A stretch of DNA of 64,000 nt from NCBI GenBank assembly GCA_963848825.1, contig CAWKFA010000002.1, forward strand, positions 186,001 through 250,000. Reading direction: 5' to 3'. The stretch is from CAVVSQ01 sp963848825. Lineage in GTDB: Bacteria; Planctomycetota; Planctomycetia; Gemmatales; Gemmataceae. Position 1 is the stretch's first letter. The number at the start of each line of letters is the position of its first letter. The notes beneath the pieces were generated by a model, which was not told the DNA's origin, did not search any database, and worked only from the letters and a program-made list of their open reading frames with translations. Below, piece after piece: positions 50,964-62,100 of this stretch. Position numbers and translations under genes: made by a program.

Positions 50964-51668
50964 ATGGCCGTAGGCAAACCCTCGCGCGGCAGGCGCTACC
51001 TATGCTGGGCAGCCATTTTCTTGGCCGCCTCCGGCTTTATCGCCGGCTGCAGTCCGACAACACTCAATTTCCTGCTCATGCCGTTCGTGGATGACAAGGT
51101 AAAACCAGAGTGTAAGCTAACTTCCCCTGACAAAAAAGAAGTGACGGTCGCCATCGTTGTGAGCTTCGCCAATGTGGAGACGCGGCCAGAGATGTTGTCG
51201 GTCGAGGCGGAGTTGACCGAATGCGTGATGACTGAGATGCGCAAGCTCGCCAAGGAAACCAAGGAAAAAATCACTTTTGTTTCGCCTTCGAAGGTTCGGG
51301 CGCTCATGAACCAGGAGGCCAGCGGCATCTCATCACGCCAGGAAATCGGCCAAAAGCTGAAAGCCGATTACATCATCAATCTGGAAATCAACACTTTAAG
51401 CTTTTACGAAAAGGGGAGCTTCAATCAACTCTACCGCGGCAACGCCGAAATCAGCGTGACCTGTATCGACGTCACCAAGCCGCGTAACGAGGGGACTGTC
51501 TATCGCACCATCTGCACCTGCAAATACCCCTCGGATGCCCGAGGGCCATTGGACGCCGGCGGTGTCAGTCTGGGTTGGTTCAACACTCAGTTCATGGGCG
51601 TGATGTCTCAACAGATAGCGCATTATTTCGTGGCCTATCCGCCAGACGCCAACCGAAGAATGGAATGA
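50964..51668 (+). CDS. Lipoprotein of unknown function
   Basis: ATG 50964 has GGAGGAG at the right distance. The signal peptide AAIFLAASGFIAGC ends in a lipobox Cys. The mature part (about 205 residues) has VTVAIVVSFANVETRPEMLS, FVSPSKVRALMNQEA, IGQKLKADYIINLEINTLSF and GNAEISVTCIDV. This layout, a 'sum of paralogous values' beta domain with A-D-Y-I-I-x-x-E, resembles lipoproteins of planctomycetes that assemble in the periplasm, but I do not know a role. A strong terminator follows. Confidence 0.75.
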   Translation: MAVGKPSRGRRYLCWAAIFLAASGFIAGCSPTTLNFLLMPFVDDKVKPECKLTSPDKKEVTVAIVVSFANVETRPEMLSVEAELTECVMTEMRKLAKETKEKITFVSPSKVRALMNQEASGISSRQEIGQKLKADYIINLEINTLSFYEKGSFNQLYRGNAEISVTCIDVTKPRNEGTVYRTICTCKYPSDARGPLDAGGVSLGWFNTQFMGVMSQQIAHYFVAYPPDANRRME

Positions 51669-51701
51669 GCGTGTTGCTAGCTATCGCCAGGCGCCAATAA
51701 A

Positions 51702-51739
51702 AAAAGGCAGAGCCGGACAAGTGTCCGGCTCTGCCTTTT
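51702..51739. terminator. Bidirectional rho-independent terminator
   Basis: Two perfect 18-nt arms, AAAAGGCAGAGCCGGACA and its complement, are separated by only AG. An A-run on the left and a T-run on the right serve both directions. It lies between the convergent lipoprotein gene and the DUF6263-like gene. Confidence 0.92.
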
Positions 51740-51761
51740 CTAGTAATTTGCTTTCGCGGAC

Positions 51762-52955
51762 CTACTTCTTGGTGTCCTTCGTTTTGAGGAACGCCGGCTC
51801 CTCGTCCGAAGTCGTGGACTTGGCATCTTGGGTCTGCGTCAGGGTAACCTTCGTTTCCTGCGCGGCGACTTCGATGGTCAAGTCACCCTTGAGTTCCATC
51901 TGCATGGAAGACTCGGTAAACCGGCCCTTGGTTCGATCGAAAAGAGCGTAGCCGGAACCCGAGGTACTGGCCAGCGTGGCGTCCTTGATGACGAACGGCA
52001 AACCGGTCTTGTCTTCGGGTTTGGTATACGTCAGTTCCGACTTGATCTTGATCCTGTCGAGCTTGGTTTTTTCATCGACGCCTTCATAGGTGTAAGTAAA
52101 CTTCGTCGAGTAAGTGCCGATCGGGCCCAGCTTCAGAACGCTTGGTTTCGTCCAGGTATCGCCCTTGGCCACACCCTTGTCCGGCAAGGCGCCCCAGGTC
52201 GGCTCGGCCATTTGTTGGAGAGCATCCTTGCTCAAAATGTTCTTGAGCAAGGTTTCCATTTGGGGATTGGTGTTGGCCAGTTTCTTGACAAACTCTTCCT
52301 GGCCTTCGATGCCCTTGACTTCCATCTTCGGACTGATGGTCAGCTTGAGCTTGAGGCCGAGGAGGGCCTTGAAGAAATCGGTCATGGGGTTGGCGGGCTG
52401 ATTTTTGTCGGTGGAATCGTAAGGAATGGTATTGCCGCCGATATTGATGTTCATCTTGAGGCCGACAATTTCCTGCGTGACCACGTAATCGCCGTCTTTG
52501 TTCTTTTCTTCAGCGGTCCACTTCAGAATGAAGGTTTGGCTCTGCTTTTGACTCACCTTCTGGCTCATCACGTCCATGTCCTGGACCGTGTTGGTGACCA
52601 GCTCTTGATAGAAAACTTTCTTCGGCTCGAATGCTTTCCATTCCAGCCGTTCCTTGCCGGGCTCATTGGGGGCCGCTGTCTTGTCGTCCTTTTTCTCTGG
52701 AGCTTTGTCGGTTTTAGGTGCTTCCGTCTTGGTCTCGGTTTTGGGAGCTTCAGTCTTGGGAGCTTCCGTTTTAGGCGCCGCGGTCTTCGGAGCTTCAGTC
52801 TTTGGAGCTTCGGTTTTCGGTGCATCCGTTTTCGGTGCATCCGTTTTCGGGGCCTCGTCCTTTTTGTCCTGGGCCGTAACGGAAACATTAGCGCCGACGA
52901 AAATCAGCAAGCCCGCCACGAAAATCATCGAGCCCAACCAACGCCAAACAGTCAT
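51762..52955 (-). CDS. Secreted DUF6263-like protein with an 'APKTE' repeat
   Basis: ATG 52955, after GGGAGGATATC, decides the start over the longer open frame to 53060. A signal peptide WLGSMIFVAGLLIFVGANVS is followed by about eleven copies of a five-residue A-P-K-T-E/D unit (residues 35-90), a flexible wall-spanning linker. The remaining 300 residues, with VFYQELVTNTVQDMDVMSQK, WTAEEKNKDGDYVVTQEIVG, DKGVAKGDTWTKPSVLKLGP and FTYTYEGVDE, match the DUF6263 layout of planctomycetes. Function unknown, exported by prediction. Confidence 0.75.
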   Translation of the reverse strand: MTVWRWLGSMIFVAGLLIFVGANVSVTAQDKKDEAPKTDAPKTDAPKTEAPKTEAPKTAAPKTEAPKTEAPKTETKTEAPKTDKAPEKKDDKTAAPNEPGKERLEWKAFEPKKVFYQELVTNTVQDMDVMSQKVSQKQSQTFILKWTAEEKNKDGDYVVTQEIVGLKMNINIGGNTIPYDSTDKNQPANPMTDFFKALLGLKLKLTISPKMEVKGIEGQEEFVKKLANTNPQMETLLKNILSKDALQQMAEPTWGALPDKGVAKGDTWTKPSVLKLGPIGTYSTKFTYTYEGVDEKTKLDRIKIKSELTYTKPEDKTGLPFVIKDATLASTSGSGYALFDRTKGRFTESSMQMELKGDLTIEVAAQETKVTLTQTQDAKSTTSDEEPAFLKTKDTKK

Positions 52956-53228
52956 GTGATATCCTCCCGGATAGGTCCGGAACCCAGCAATAGTTACTTG
53001 GGAAAAAACCCAGCGTTTTGGTGAATTCCTTTTTTTTATCTCCTCGCCCAACAGAAACAAGGGATAAACAGGAAACCTTTCCGGTTTCCCTGCCCCGTTG
53101 GTTCGTGGCGTGTCGGCCTATCATCCCGGCACACCCTATTTTTGGCAAGGGCAAAAGCCCCTAGCCTGCCTTTTTTGCCTGTGTCCTGTACGCGACCGGC
53201 AAGAAAAGGTTCACGCCCCGTCCCTTGT

Positions 53229-54627
53229 TTACTCGGGGAGCGGTTTACCCTTGGTTTCCGGAATGAACGGTAAAATCAAAATGCCCATAACGTAAACCGA
53301 GACCGCCACGATCAAGGCGGCGTAACGAAACGGATCATTTTTACTACCCATACTGCCAAGTAAGTTCCAATCGCCGGGGATCGCGAGCGTCAAGGAGCCA
53401 AGAAGAAAAGGCGCCGTGGCCGCCAGGTAGCGAGCGACGTTGTAACAAAAGCCCGTTCCGGTCGATCGTAAGCGGGTTGGATAAAGTTCGGGGAAGTAGA
53501 TGGCATAGCCGCCGAAGATCATCAAGTTGCAGAACCCAAGAATCGGGATCATCCACCAGATTTGGCTGCGTCGGTCATGAAACCAAACACCATGATGGTG
53601 GCGCAGGCGCCAGGATAAGTGCTACCAGGAAGGCCGTCCGCCGGCCGAAGCGGCCTGCCATCAGACCAAAGCCATAAATGCCAAAAAAGGCGGCGAAGTT
53701 TTGGAGCAGCGATGCCATGCTGGCGTAGTAGTCCTGAACTTCCCTGGGTTCTCCCTGCAACACGCTGCCGCGCACCAACTCCGGCGTCCAGAAGCCCACG
53801 CCCCACAATCCCATGACGCCAGCGGCAGCCAGAATGACCCCGACGATGGTGTTGTAACGCCAGCGCGGATCCGTGAACAATTCCTTGATATCTCCTAATT
53901 GCTTGTGAAAATCATCAGGATTCGCGGCCCTCTCCTTGGCCTCGCACCGCGCCTTCTGCCAACCTTCCGGTTCTTTCAGGCCCCGAAATAACACAAACAC
54001 CACCAGGGCCGGCACAACTCCCACCACGAACATCCAGCGCCAGCCGGCGACGCCGTTGAATTCCATTTGAGGTGGAATTACGAAACTAATCATGGCCGCC
54101 ATCATGTTGCCCACGGCCAACAGCGCTTGCAGCAAACCCAGCGCATAGGGCCGCGCCCGGTTTGGCATCACCTCGGCAACCAGGGTTACGCCGGCGGCGA
54201 ACTCGCCCCCCACGCCCATGCCAGTAAAGAAGCGGTATACCGCGAAGTCGAACCAGCCCTGCGACAGGGCCGATAGTCCGGTGAAGGCCGAGTAAATGAG
54301 AATGGTAAATATCATCGTCCGCGCCCGTCCAAAGCGGTCGCCGAACATGCCAAAAATCAAGCCGCCTGTTGCCCAGCCAATCATAAAAATAAAAGTCGCG
54401 ATCCCCGAATACTCCTGGATCTCGGGATCGCCGGGCAATTTCCCCAGTAGTTCGGTCAGCGCGGGGGTGCGCGCCAAAACAAAAAGTTGCTGATCCATCG
54501 TGTCGAACAGCCAACCCAGTGCGGCCACCATCAGCACGTACCAATGATAGCCGGTCAGCGTCTTGTACCAGGGAATGCTTTCATCATCGGGCAAAAGAGC
54601 GGGTACCGGGGTGGGGTCGACGTGCAT
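53229..54627 (-). CDS. MFS transporter, sugar-porter/MHS-like, one frameshift
   Basis: From ATG 54627 (MHVDPTPVPALLPDDESIPW). LFDTMDQQLFVLARTPALTE (helix 1), MFGDRFGRARTMIFTI (loop 2-3), GMGVGGEFAAGVTLVAEVMP (helix 4-5) and RGLKEPEGWQKAR are typical of the metabolite:H+ symporter or synaptic-vesicle-like branch. A break near 53560 separates the last part, FCNLMIFGGYAIYFPELYPT, RLRSTGTGFCYNVAR and LPFIPETKGKPLPE, the latter being the family's C-terminal P-E-T-K-G mark. Twelve helices in all. Substrate unknown. Confidence 0.85.
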
Positions 54628-54806
54628 GAAAGCGGTCTCCGTATCATAAAAAATCTCAGAATAGAGCATTCGCCGGACAAAGCAAACGAAAAAAGGGATT
54701 TTGACTGGATAGTAGCAATGACTGCCAGGCCGTACCCGCAGGCAAGACGGTGCTGCAAAGCGACCTCTTGCCCCGGAAGGCGGACTGTAGTAACTTGGCA
54801 CATGAA

Positions 54807-54888
54807 GCCGAGGTGGTGTAACTGGCAGCCACGCAGGACTTAGGATCCTGTGCCGCAAGGCGTGCGGGTTCAACTCCCGCCCTCGGCA
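54807..54888 (+). tRNA. tRNA-Leu(UAG)
   Basis: 82 nt: acceptor GCCGAGG/CCTCGGC, D arm, anticodon stem CAGGA/TCCTG around CTTAGGA with anticodon TAG, long variable arm with a GCC/GGC stem (class II), T stem GCGGG/CCCGC around TTCAACT, discriminator A. The CCA end is not encoded. A decayed partial copy lies at 55602. Confidence 0.95.
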
Positions 54889-55096
54889 GTAGGAAATTGC
54901 GGCAGATCCTGAAATGTTGGCATACGCAATTTTACGAGCACCTATTGCTCAAGTCGAAACAGGCGCGTTTTCCGCTAAACGACGTGACCGCTGGTTTGCG
55001 GTTAGAGCGGAGAAACGCCTTCGTGGATAAGCCCCCACTCGCATTTAGGGCCGGCACGCTGCCACACCAATTTATCCAGGCGCGTTCCTTACGATC

Positions 55097-55398
55097 TCAA
55101 TGAGGCTTGCCTTTAACGCTCGCTCCCTGGCTGGCTTTGGGTGATCGGCGGGCTTTGGACTGCATCAAGCCGATCAAGTGACCTACACGCTCAAAGTTAT
55201 TGAGTTCATCCTGTTCGCGCGAGACAGCGTCCCTCCCTGAGCCTTGGCTAAAAGCTGGTGCATTCGCTCCTTGTCGGCTTCATCAAACCTAAGCTCGAGG
55301 ATTGTCCGTGCAGCAGCTACGGACAAGGAAGGCTCTCCAGGCTTCAATACCCGGCTTAAGATCGCTTTCTCACTGGTGTTGGATTGAGAGCGTTGCAT
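55097..55398 (-). CDS. Small conserved hypothetical protein, one frameshift
   Basis: ATG 55398 reads MQRSQSNTSEKAILSRVLKP and SLSVAAARTILELRFDEADK, then MHQLLAKAQGG. Without correction it stops at 55183 after 71 residues. A one-base change near 55221 continues EQDELNNFERVGHLIGLMQS and KARRSPKASQGA to TGA 55097-55099, giving about 100 residues. The pattern (R-V-L-x-P-x-x-P-S-L, A-x-A-x-x-I-L-x-L-x-F, R-M-H-x-L, N-F-E-R-V-G-H-L) is one I know from small planctomycete proteins of no known function. It lies between the tRNA-Leu and its decayed copy. Confidence 0.6.
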
Positions 55399-55601
55399 GT
55401 GGGCATTCCTTTTATTTGCGAACTGGACCTGCGATGGATCGTGCGTGGTCTTCCCAGGGGCTCATGTTAGATTTGTGGCCAATTTTATTGCTCTATCAGC
55501 AAAACGCGAATGCCCTGCCGGATAGAATTTGACCTGATAAAATCCTGGGAACGCAACGCCAAGCCGATGTCAACGGAGTGTCGCTGACAAGTAGAACCGC
55601 G

Positions 55602-55645
55602 GGACTTGATCCTGTGCGGCAAGGCGTGCGGGGTCCCCTCGGCAG
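55602..55645 (+). pseudogene. Decayed 3' part of tRNA-Leu, possible attachment-site relic
   Basis: GGACTTGATCCTGTG, then CAAGGCGTGCGGGG and CCCTCGGCAG, match the anticodon-to-3'-end part of the tRNA-Leu at 54807-54888, with a 2-nt gap in the anticodon loop and about 9 nt missing from the T loop. It has no D arm or acceptor 5' strand. Duplicated 3' ends of tRNAs are typical of integrated elements. Confidence 0.6.
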
Positions 55646-55794
55646 GATAAAGACTTACGGCAATTCCCGGCATCGCACATCCCACCTGTCATTTGCCCAA
55701 CACATTTTACGTTGCTAACCAAAGGGAGCAACAAGAGTTCTTCAGGCCGTCCACGGGGCCTATGCAAAATAATACGAAAAAAGCGAATGGGCAC

Positions 55795-56167
55795 TTGACA
55801 CAGTTCGTTGAATTGTTATAGTCCTCCGTTGACCCGGAAAGAAGCCGGTACTTGCGCAGGTCCGCTGGTAATAGTGCGTATCCTCGCTAAGCAACGCACG
55901 GCAGCCGGATAGATGGCTGCCGCAGCTTACCGTTTTCCTCGCCCAACGATTGATTTGCTCGGAAAAGCCCGCGTTTTGTCGCTCAAAACGGTGGCCTACG
56001 GTACCGTTTCGCGCTGTCCCTGAAACGCCTTTTTTCAGTCAAGTGTAGGGTGGCTTACCTCGCCCACACCAGAGCTGCATTACGTTGAGCCGTTTGTGCT
56101 CAGGCGAATTGTCCCGCACAGGCCTGGCCTGTAGCGGGCGTTGCCCCATCCCCCTATGGAGCCGGAC
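55795..56167 (+). promoter_or_regulatory. Promoter and long structured 5' leader of the giant surface protein
   Basis: TTGACA at 55795-55800 and TATAGT at 55817-55822, 16 nt apart, make a good sigma70-like promoter. The transcript would have a leader of about 340 nt containing an 8-bp stem CGGCAGCC/GGCTGCCG (55899-55922), a 7-bp stem AAACGGT/ACCGTTT (55986-56009) and a T-run at 56029-56035. No known riboswitch class fits by eye. Confidence 0.45.
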
Positions 56168-59100
56168 ATGCAATTTCCCAGATTTCTGCGGCGGAAACAG
56201 GATAAGAAGAAAGCCCAGCGTCCGCTTGGCTCGAAGGCCAGCAAATTCTTCCGCCCGGGAGTGGAGTTGCTCGAGACCCGCGTATTGCCAGCCACCAGCG
56301 TCATCTCGACTTCATTGCCTGCAATCGTCAACACGTCCGGTTCGTCGCTGGCATTTAACGGCGGCAACGACTACCTCATTACTCCAGACTTGAAAAGCGC
56401 CTTCAGCGACACCTCGGTCACGATAGAGTTGTGGTTCAAGGCGAACGGGCCCGGCGTCATCATGACCGAACTCGGCCAGCCGGTTGTTAACGGCAACTGG
56501 CACGACAGCCAGCTCGAGGTACTCGGCTCCGGCCAGGTCGAGGCACGCGTTTGGAACTTGCCCGCGGTTTACCTTGGCACCATCAGCTTCGGCACCTGGG
56601 ACCACGTGGCCCTGCGTTACAACAGCGCGGGTAGTGGCAAGCTGGACGGCGTCCTCAATGGCGTCCCCAGCAGTACGACCGTCCTGTCGGGCCGGTCCGC
56701 GCCTTACAACTTCGGAAACGGCCTGTATTATGCGTTTGGCGCCGGCGACGGCACCAATCTCGGCAGTGGCGCCTATTTCAACGGCTCCATCGACGATGTC
56801 ACCGTCTGGAACGTCGCTCGATCCAACGCCAGCATCCAGGCCGACATGACGCAACCGCCGGCGACCAACGCGACCGGACTTGTGCTCGACTATCAGCTCG
56901 ATGACGGCTTCGGCATGACCGCTGCCGATAGCTCGGGCAATGGCCATACCGGCGACCTCGGCGGCGGCACTGCGGCGAATGCGCCTAACTGGGTGACAAG
57001 TACTGCTCCGCTAATGGTGTTGTTTCGAGCGGTACCGCCACCACGCAGAGCGCCATCGATCACTTCGGCCTGGCATTGAATGGAGCACTCAATACAGGTG
57101 CCGCGACGTCGGCCAACAATTACAGCCTCGTCGACAACAATGGCCACAACTACCAGATCACGCCGTCGTACACACCCGGCTCCACGAACGTGACCTTCAC
57201 GATCAACCCGGAGCCCTTGCAGCCGAACCTTTCCTATACGTTCCAGACACTGAGCGGCCTTGCCGACGCCAGTAACAACCCAGTGACTCCGTTCTCGACA
57301 CAATTCACGGTGACCAATCCCGCCGATGGACAGATCGCGCTGACTACCCATGCGACCGAATTCGTCCCTGGCGCCACGCCATTGCCGCTGACGCAAATCG
57401 GCACAGGCCTCTACACCGCGCTGGGCGTGGGCACCTTCAATAGCACGAACGATCCGAACTACTGGTATTTCAATGCCAACGCCGGCGATCAACTCACCGT
57501 ACGGGTCGAAGCTCAGTCGCCCAGCAATGCAGTTTATCCGCAACTATACTTGCAAAACATCAGTGGCACCACCATTACCAGCGTGTCCGGATCCCCGGGC
57601 GGCGTCGTGGAACTCGACGATTACACTATCCCAACCCCCGGCACCTATTTCTTGAAAGTTTACAGCAACAACAGCTCAGCCTCCTACCAGATGCGCGTGG
57701 ATCAGGCACAAGCGAGTAGTGGTGCGCAGCTGGACCCGACGCCCGGTAACAGTGCGGCTAGTCCTGCCCCATTGAACGTCACCAGCGCCAGCCAGGGCAG
57801 CTTTGGCGCCAGCGTCGCCGGTGCCCTGCCGTTTGGCGATAACGGCGATTACTATGCGCTGGGCATTTTGAACCCGGGCAACGCCATTTCCGTGACCGCC
57901 ACGGCGCCACCGATCAGCTCGCTTTACACGAGCAGCGGTTCGCCGCCAGCCATGCAACTCGGGTTGTTTCTCTCGGGTACCTCGACGGCTGTGGCTACCA
58001 GCATACAGGAAGCTTAAACTACACGATTCCGAGCGGCGCAGTCGGCAGCTATGTCATCGCCGCCATCCCTCCGGCCGCCACGCCAAATCTCCTCTATCAG
58101 ACGATCCGAGCTCAGTACCTACTCAGCGTCAATGTGGTGGACGGCACGCCGCCAGTCATCACTTCGACGACGCTGCCGGCACAAGGCGAAGCTCCTCGTC
58201 GGCGATCATTACCAACTTTTCCATGACGTTCTCGGAAGATTTGGCGCCCGATTCGTTTGCCAATGCCACGAATTTCAGCCTCGCACGATGGCAACGGCCA
58301 TATTTATCATTTGCTAGCGGCCCCCTACGACGGGAGCCAGACCGAAAGCTTCACCATTGCCAACGGCCCGCTCCAGCCGGGAAACTATACCCTCGTGGTC
58401 CAGGGCATAGCAGACCGTGCCCAGAATGTAATCGCCCCTTTCACGCTGAACTTTACAGTGGCGGGTGCCGCACCTTATACCGTGGAGAATCAAAACAACA
58501 ATTCCCCCGCTACAGCCACGCCACTGGCAAGTCCAACCAGCCAGTCTGACGGAACACTGTCGCCATTTCCCGGCACCTCGATTACCGGCAGCAACCCATG
58601 GTTTACGGCTTCGGCACGGTTGCGCGGCGCCGGCCACCCCCTCGATCTGGTCACCGCCAACTTCAACAGCGACACCATTTCCGTTTTTCTGGGCAACGGC
58701 GACGGCACCCTGCAGGCCCCGATCACCTATGTCCTCGGCAGCCAACCCATCGCTCTGGCCATCGGCGACCTCAACGGCGACGGAATCGCGGATATTGCCG
58801 TCGCCAACTACAATAGCTCGACCATCAGTATCCTCCGTGGCGATGGCCAGGGCGCTTTTACCCTGGTCCAGACACTTACCGCCGGCAGCAATCCGCGCGG
58901 CATCGCCATCGCCGATCTCGATGGACAGCACGGCAACGATCTCGTCGTCTCCAATTGGGGTAGCAACAACGTCAGCGTGCTCCTTAATCAAGGCGGCGGC
59001 ACTTTCGCAAGCGCCGTCAATTACCCGGTGGGCAACAATCCCGCCGGCCTGGCTGTCGCCGACCTCAATGGCGATGGCAAACTCGATGTCGTCGTCGCCA

Positions 59101-62100
59101 ACTGGTCTAGCAACACCGTCAGCGTCCTGCCCGGCAACGGCGACGGCACGTTCGGCACCCAGGTTAATTACGGCTGTCGGCAACAACCCTTATGACGTCG
59201 TGGCGGCGAACTTTACCGGTGACAGTAAATTCGACCTGGCGGTCTCCAATTACAGCAACAGCAGCGTCAGCGTGCTGCTTAATCAGGGTACGGTGGGCGA
59301 CCGCGCTTCGACACCAGCACTTTTGCCGGCGCCGTGCCTTACGCCTCCGGCGGCAGCAATCCTTACGGCCTGGTCGCCACGGACATCAACGGCGACAACA
59401 AGATGGATCTGGCCGTCGCCAATTACGGCAGCAGTCAGGTAGGCATGCTATTGGGTAACGGCGACGGGACTTTTCAGCCAAGGTAACTCCGACTCGATCC
59501 CCGGCAATCCCATCGGCGTGACCGCAGGCGACTTCAACGGCGATGGCATCACCGACCTGGCGACCGCCAACTATGGCAACGGTACCACCACGCGTGCTCC
59601 TGGGCAATGCCGTCAAGGCGTTGCCAGTTGATGCAACCACTGGGCTAGCCTCTGGGCTATGGGCGCGGCAGCCTGCCGAGCACGTCGGACGCGGATTATT
59701 TCAGCTGGACCGGCAAGGCCGGCGATACCGTCCAGATTGCCTCCGAAAGCCCTGGCAATCCGGGCAACAGCGGCCTGCTCTACCAGTTTTATCAGGCCGA
59801 TGGCAGTACGCGGTTGACGTATTTCTACGCCGGCAACACGAATCAAGGCCAGTCCACGCCGGTCACGCTTCCTTATACCGGCACCTACCTGGTGATGGTG
59901 TCCTCCAATTACACCTACGCGGGCGAGTACCGCTTCCGGGTCACCGAGGCGCCGCCCCCCGTGCAACTGGCCACCACTTACAATGGCTCCGTCAGCAGTT
60001 CCAATACTCCCACCCTGGTTAACTCCTCGCCGGGCCACCTGACAGCCACCGTGGCCGGTTACATTGGCCAAGGCGATCCCAACGGCGAATTCTACAGCCT
60101 GGGCAACGTCGTGGCGGGGACTACGCTCAATCTGACCCTCTCCCAGCCAGCGACCAGCACCCTGGGCGGCGTGCTCAACATCTACAACGCCGCCGGCACC
60201 AACCTCACCAACAATGTCTTCCCCGGCAACACCCTCAGCTACACGGTGCCGGACGGCCAGGCCGGTAACTATTATGCCCGGGTCAGCTCCGCCAGCACTA
60301 CCACGGTATCGTTCTGGATGAACTGGGACGGCACTAACCAGGAAATCCCCATCAGTTTCCTTGGCTATGACCTTTACCTGGAAAACGGTTCATTTGGCTT
60401 CAATACGAATAGCGGCGATATCTATGGCATCAGCAGCGCCGGCCTTGTCAACAGCTGGCATCTGGTCACGGCCGTCTTCGTGGACGGTATTGCCACCAAC
60501 AACCAACTCTGGATCGATGGAGTGCAGCAAACGCTCAGCCAGCCGCTGGGCACCACGACGAGTGCGCCGTTGGTCTCCACCGCAGGCACCATCGGCGGCT
60601 ATATCGGCAGCAATAGTTACAACTTCACGGGTACGCTCGACGAAGTGGCGTACTTCGATCGGGCGCTGACGCGAATCTGAAATCTCGGCCGAGTACGCGG
60701 CCCGCACAGCGGCACCTACAGTGCGATCATCGCGGGCCAGTCGCCGGTGGCTTACTATCGGCTGGGTGAGAGCAGCGGGACGGTGGCCTACGATTCCTCG
60801 GTCAACGCCGCCAACGGCACCTTTGGAGGCGGCATCACGTCAGGAGCAGCCGGCGCGCTCGGGAGCGATAGCAATACCGCTTACCAGTTCAGTGGCGGCC
60901 AGGTCAGCGTCAATGTACCCCAGCCGACGGGAATTCTCGGACAATACCTGTTGTCCATCAACGCGGCCAACACGACGCCGCCACAGATCACTGGCGATAC
61001 GTTACCCGCCCAGGGCCAGACCTCAAGTGCGGTCACCGACCGCCTGACTTTGACTTTTTCCGAGGATATGAAGGCCTCGACGGTAAACGACCTTGCCAAT
61101 TACACCCTGCAAGACAGTCAAGGCCATGCCTATCACTTGAGTGGCCCGGGCTACGTAAATGGTGCCACGGCCACCTACCTCATCAGCGACGGGCCGCTGC
61201 AACCGGGCAACTACACCTTCACGGTTTCCTCAGGCCTGACCGACCGCACCGGCAACGCCCTCAGTCCCTATTCCCTCAACTTCACCATGGTCGGCGCCGC
61301 GCCCTATACGCTCGAAAACCGCGGCAACAACTCGCCGGGCACCGCAACGCCGCTCGCGCCGCCAACCAGCCATGCCGATGGCAGCTTCTTGGTGGGGAAC
61401 AGTTCCCCGTGTCCGGCGCACTGCCTTATTTCGCGGTCTCGGCCGCTTTGCGCGGCGCTGGCCATCCGCTCGACCTGATTACCGCCAACTACAATAGCAA
61501 CGTGATTTCCGTTCTTCTCGGCAACGGCGACGGCACCTTCCAGCCCCCGGTTAACTATAGCGTTGGCAGCGGGCCGCATCTCACTGGCCGTGGGCGACCT
61601 CAACGGCGACGGCATCCCCGATATCGCCGTCGCTAACCACAATACATCGACCATCAGCATCCTTCTCGGCGATGGCACCGGCACTTTTGGGAACGCTACC
61701 TCGCTAGGTGTCGGCAGCAATCCGCGCGGCGTCGCCATTACCGATCTCGATGGACAGCATGGCAACGATCTCGTCATTTCCAATTGGGGTAGCGCCAACG
61801 TCAGTGTGCTCCTTAATCAAGGCGGGGGCACCTTTGCAAGCGCCGTCAACTACCCGGTGGGCAACGATCCCGCCGGCCTGGCCGTTGCCGACCTCAATGG
61901 CGACGGCAAACTCGACGTCGCTGTCGCCAACTATGGTGATAGCACCGTCAGCGTCCTGCCCGGCAACGGCGACGGCACTTTCGGCACCAACATCACCTTT
62001 ACCGTCGGCTCCCACCCCTACGATGTGGTGGCGGCTAATTTCAACAGCGACTCCAAACTTGATCTGGCGGTTGCCAATATCGACAGCAGCACCGTCATCG

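Noticed and set aside
55823..56167. Known riboswitch (cyclic-di-GMP or cobalamin) before the giant gene
   Set aside because: Conserved core sequences of these classes are not visible.
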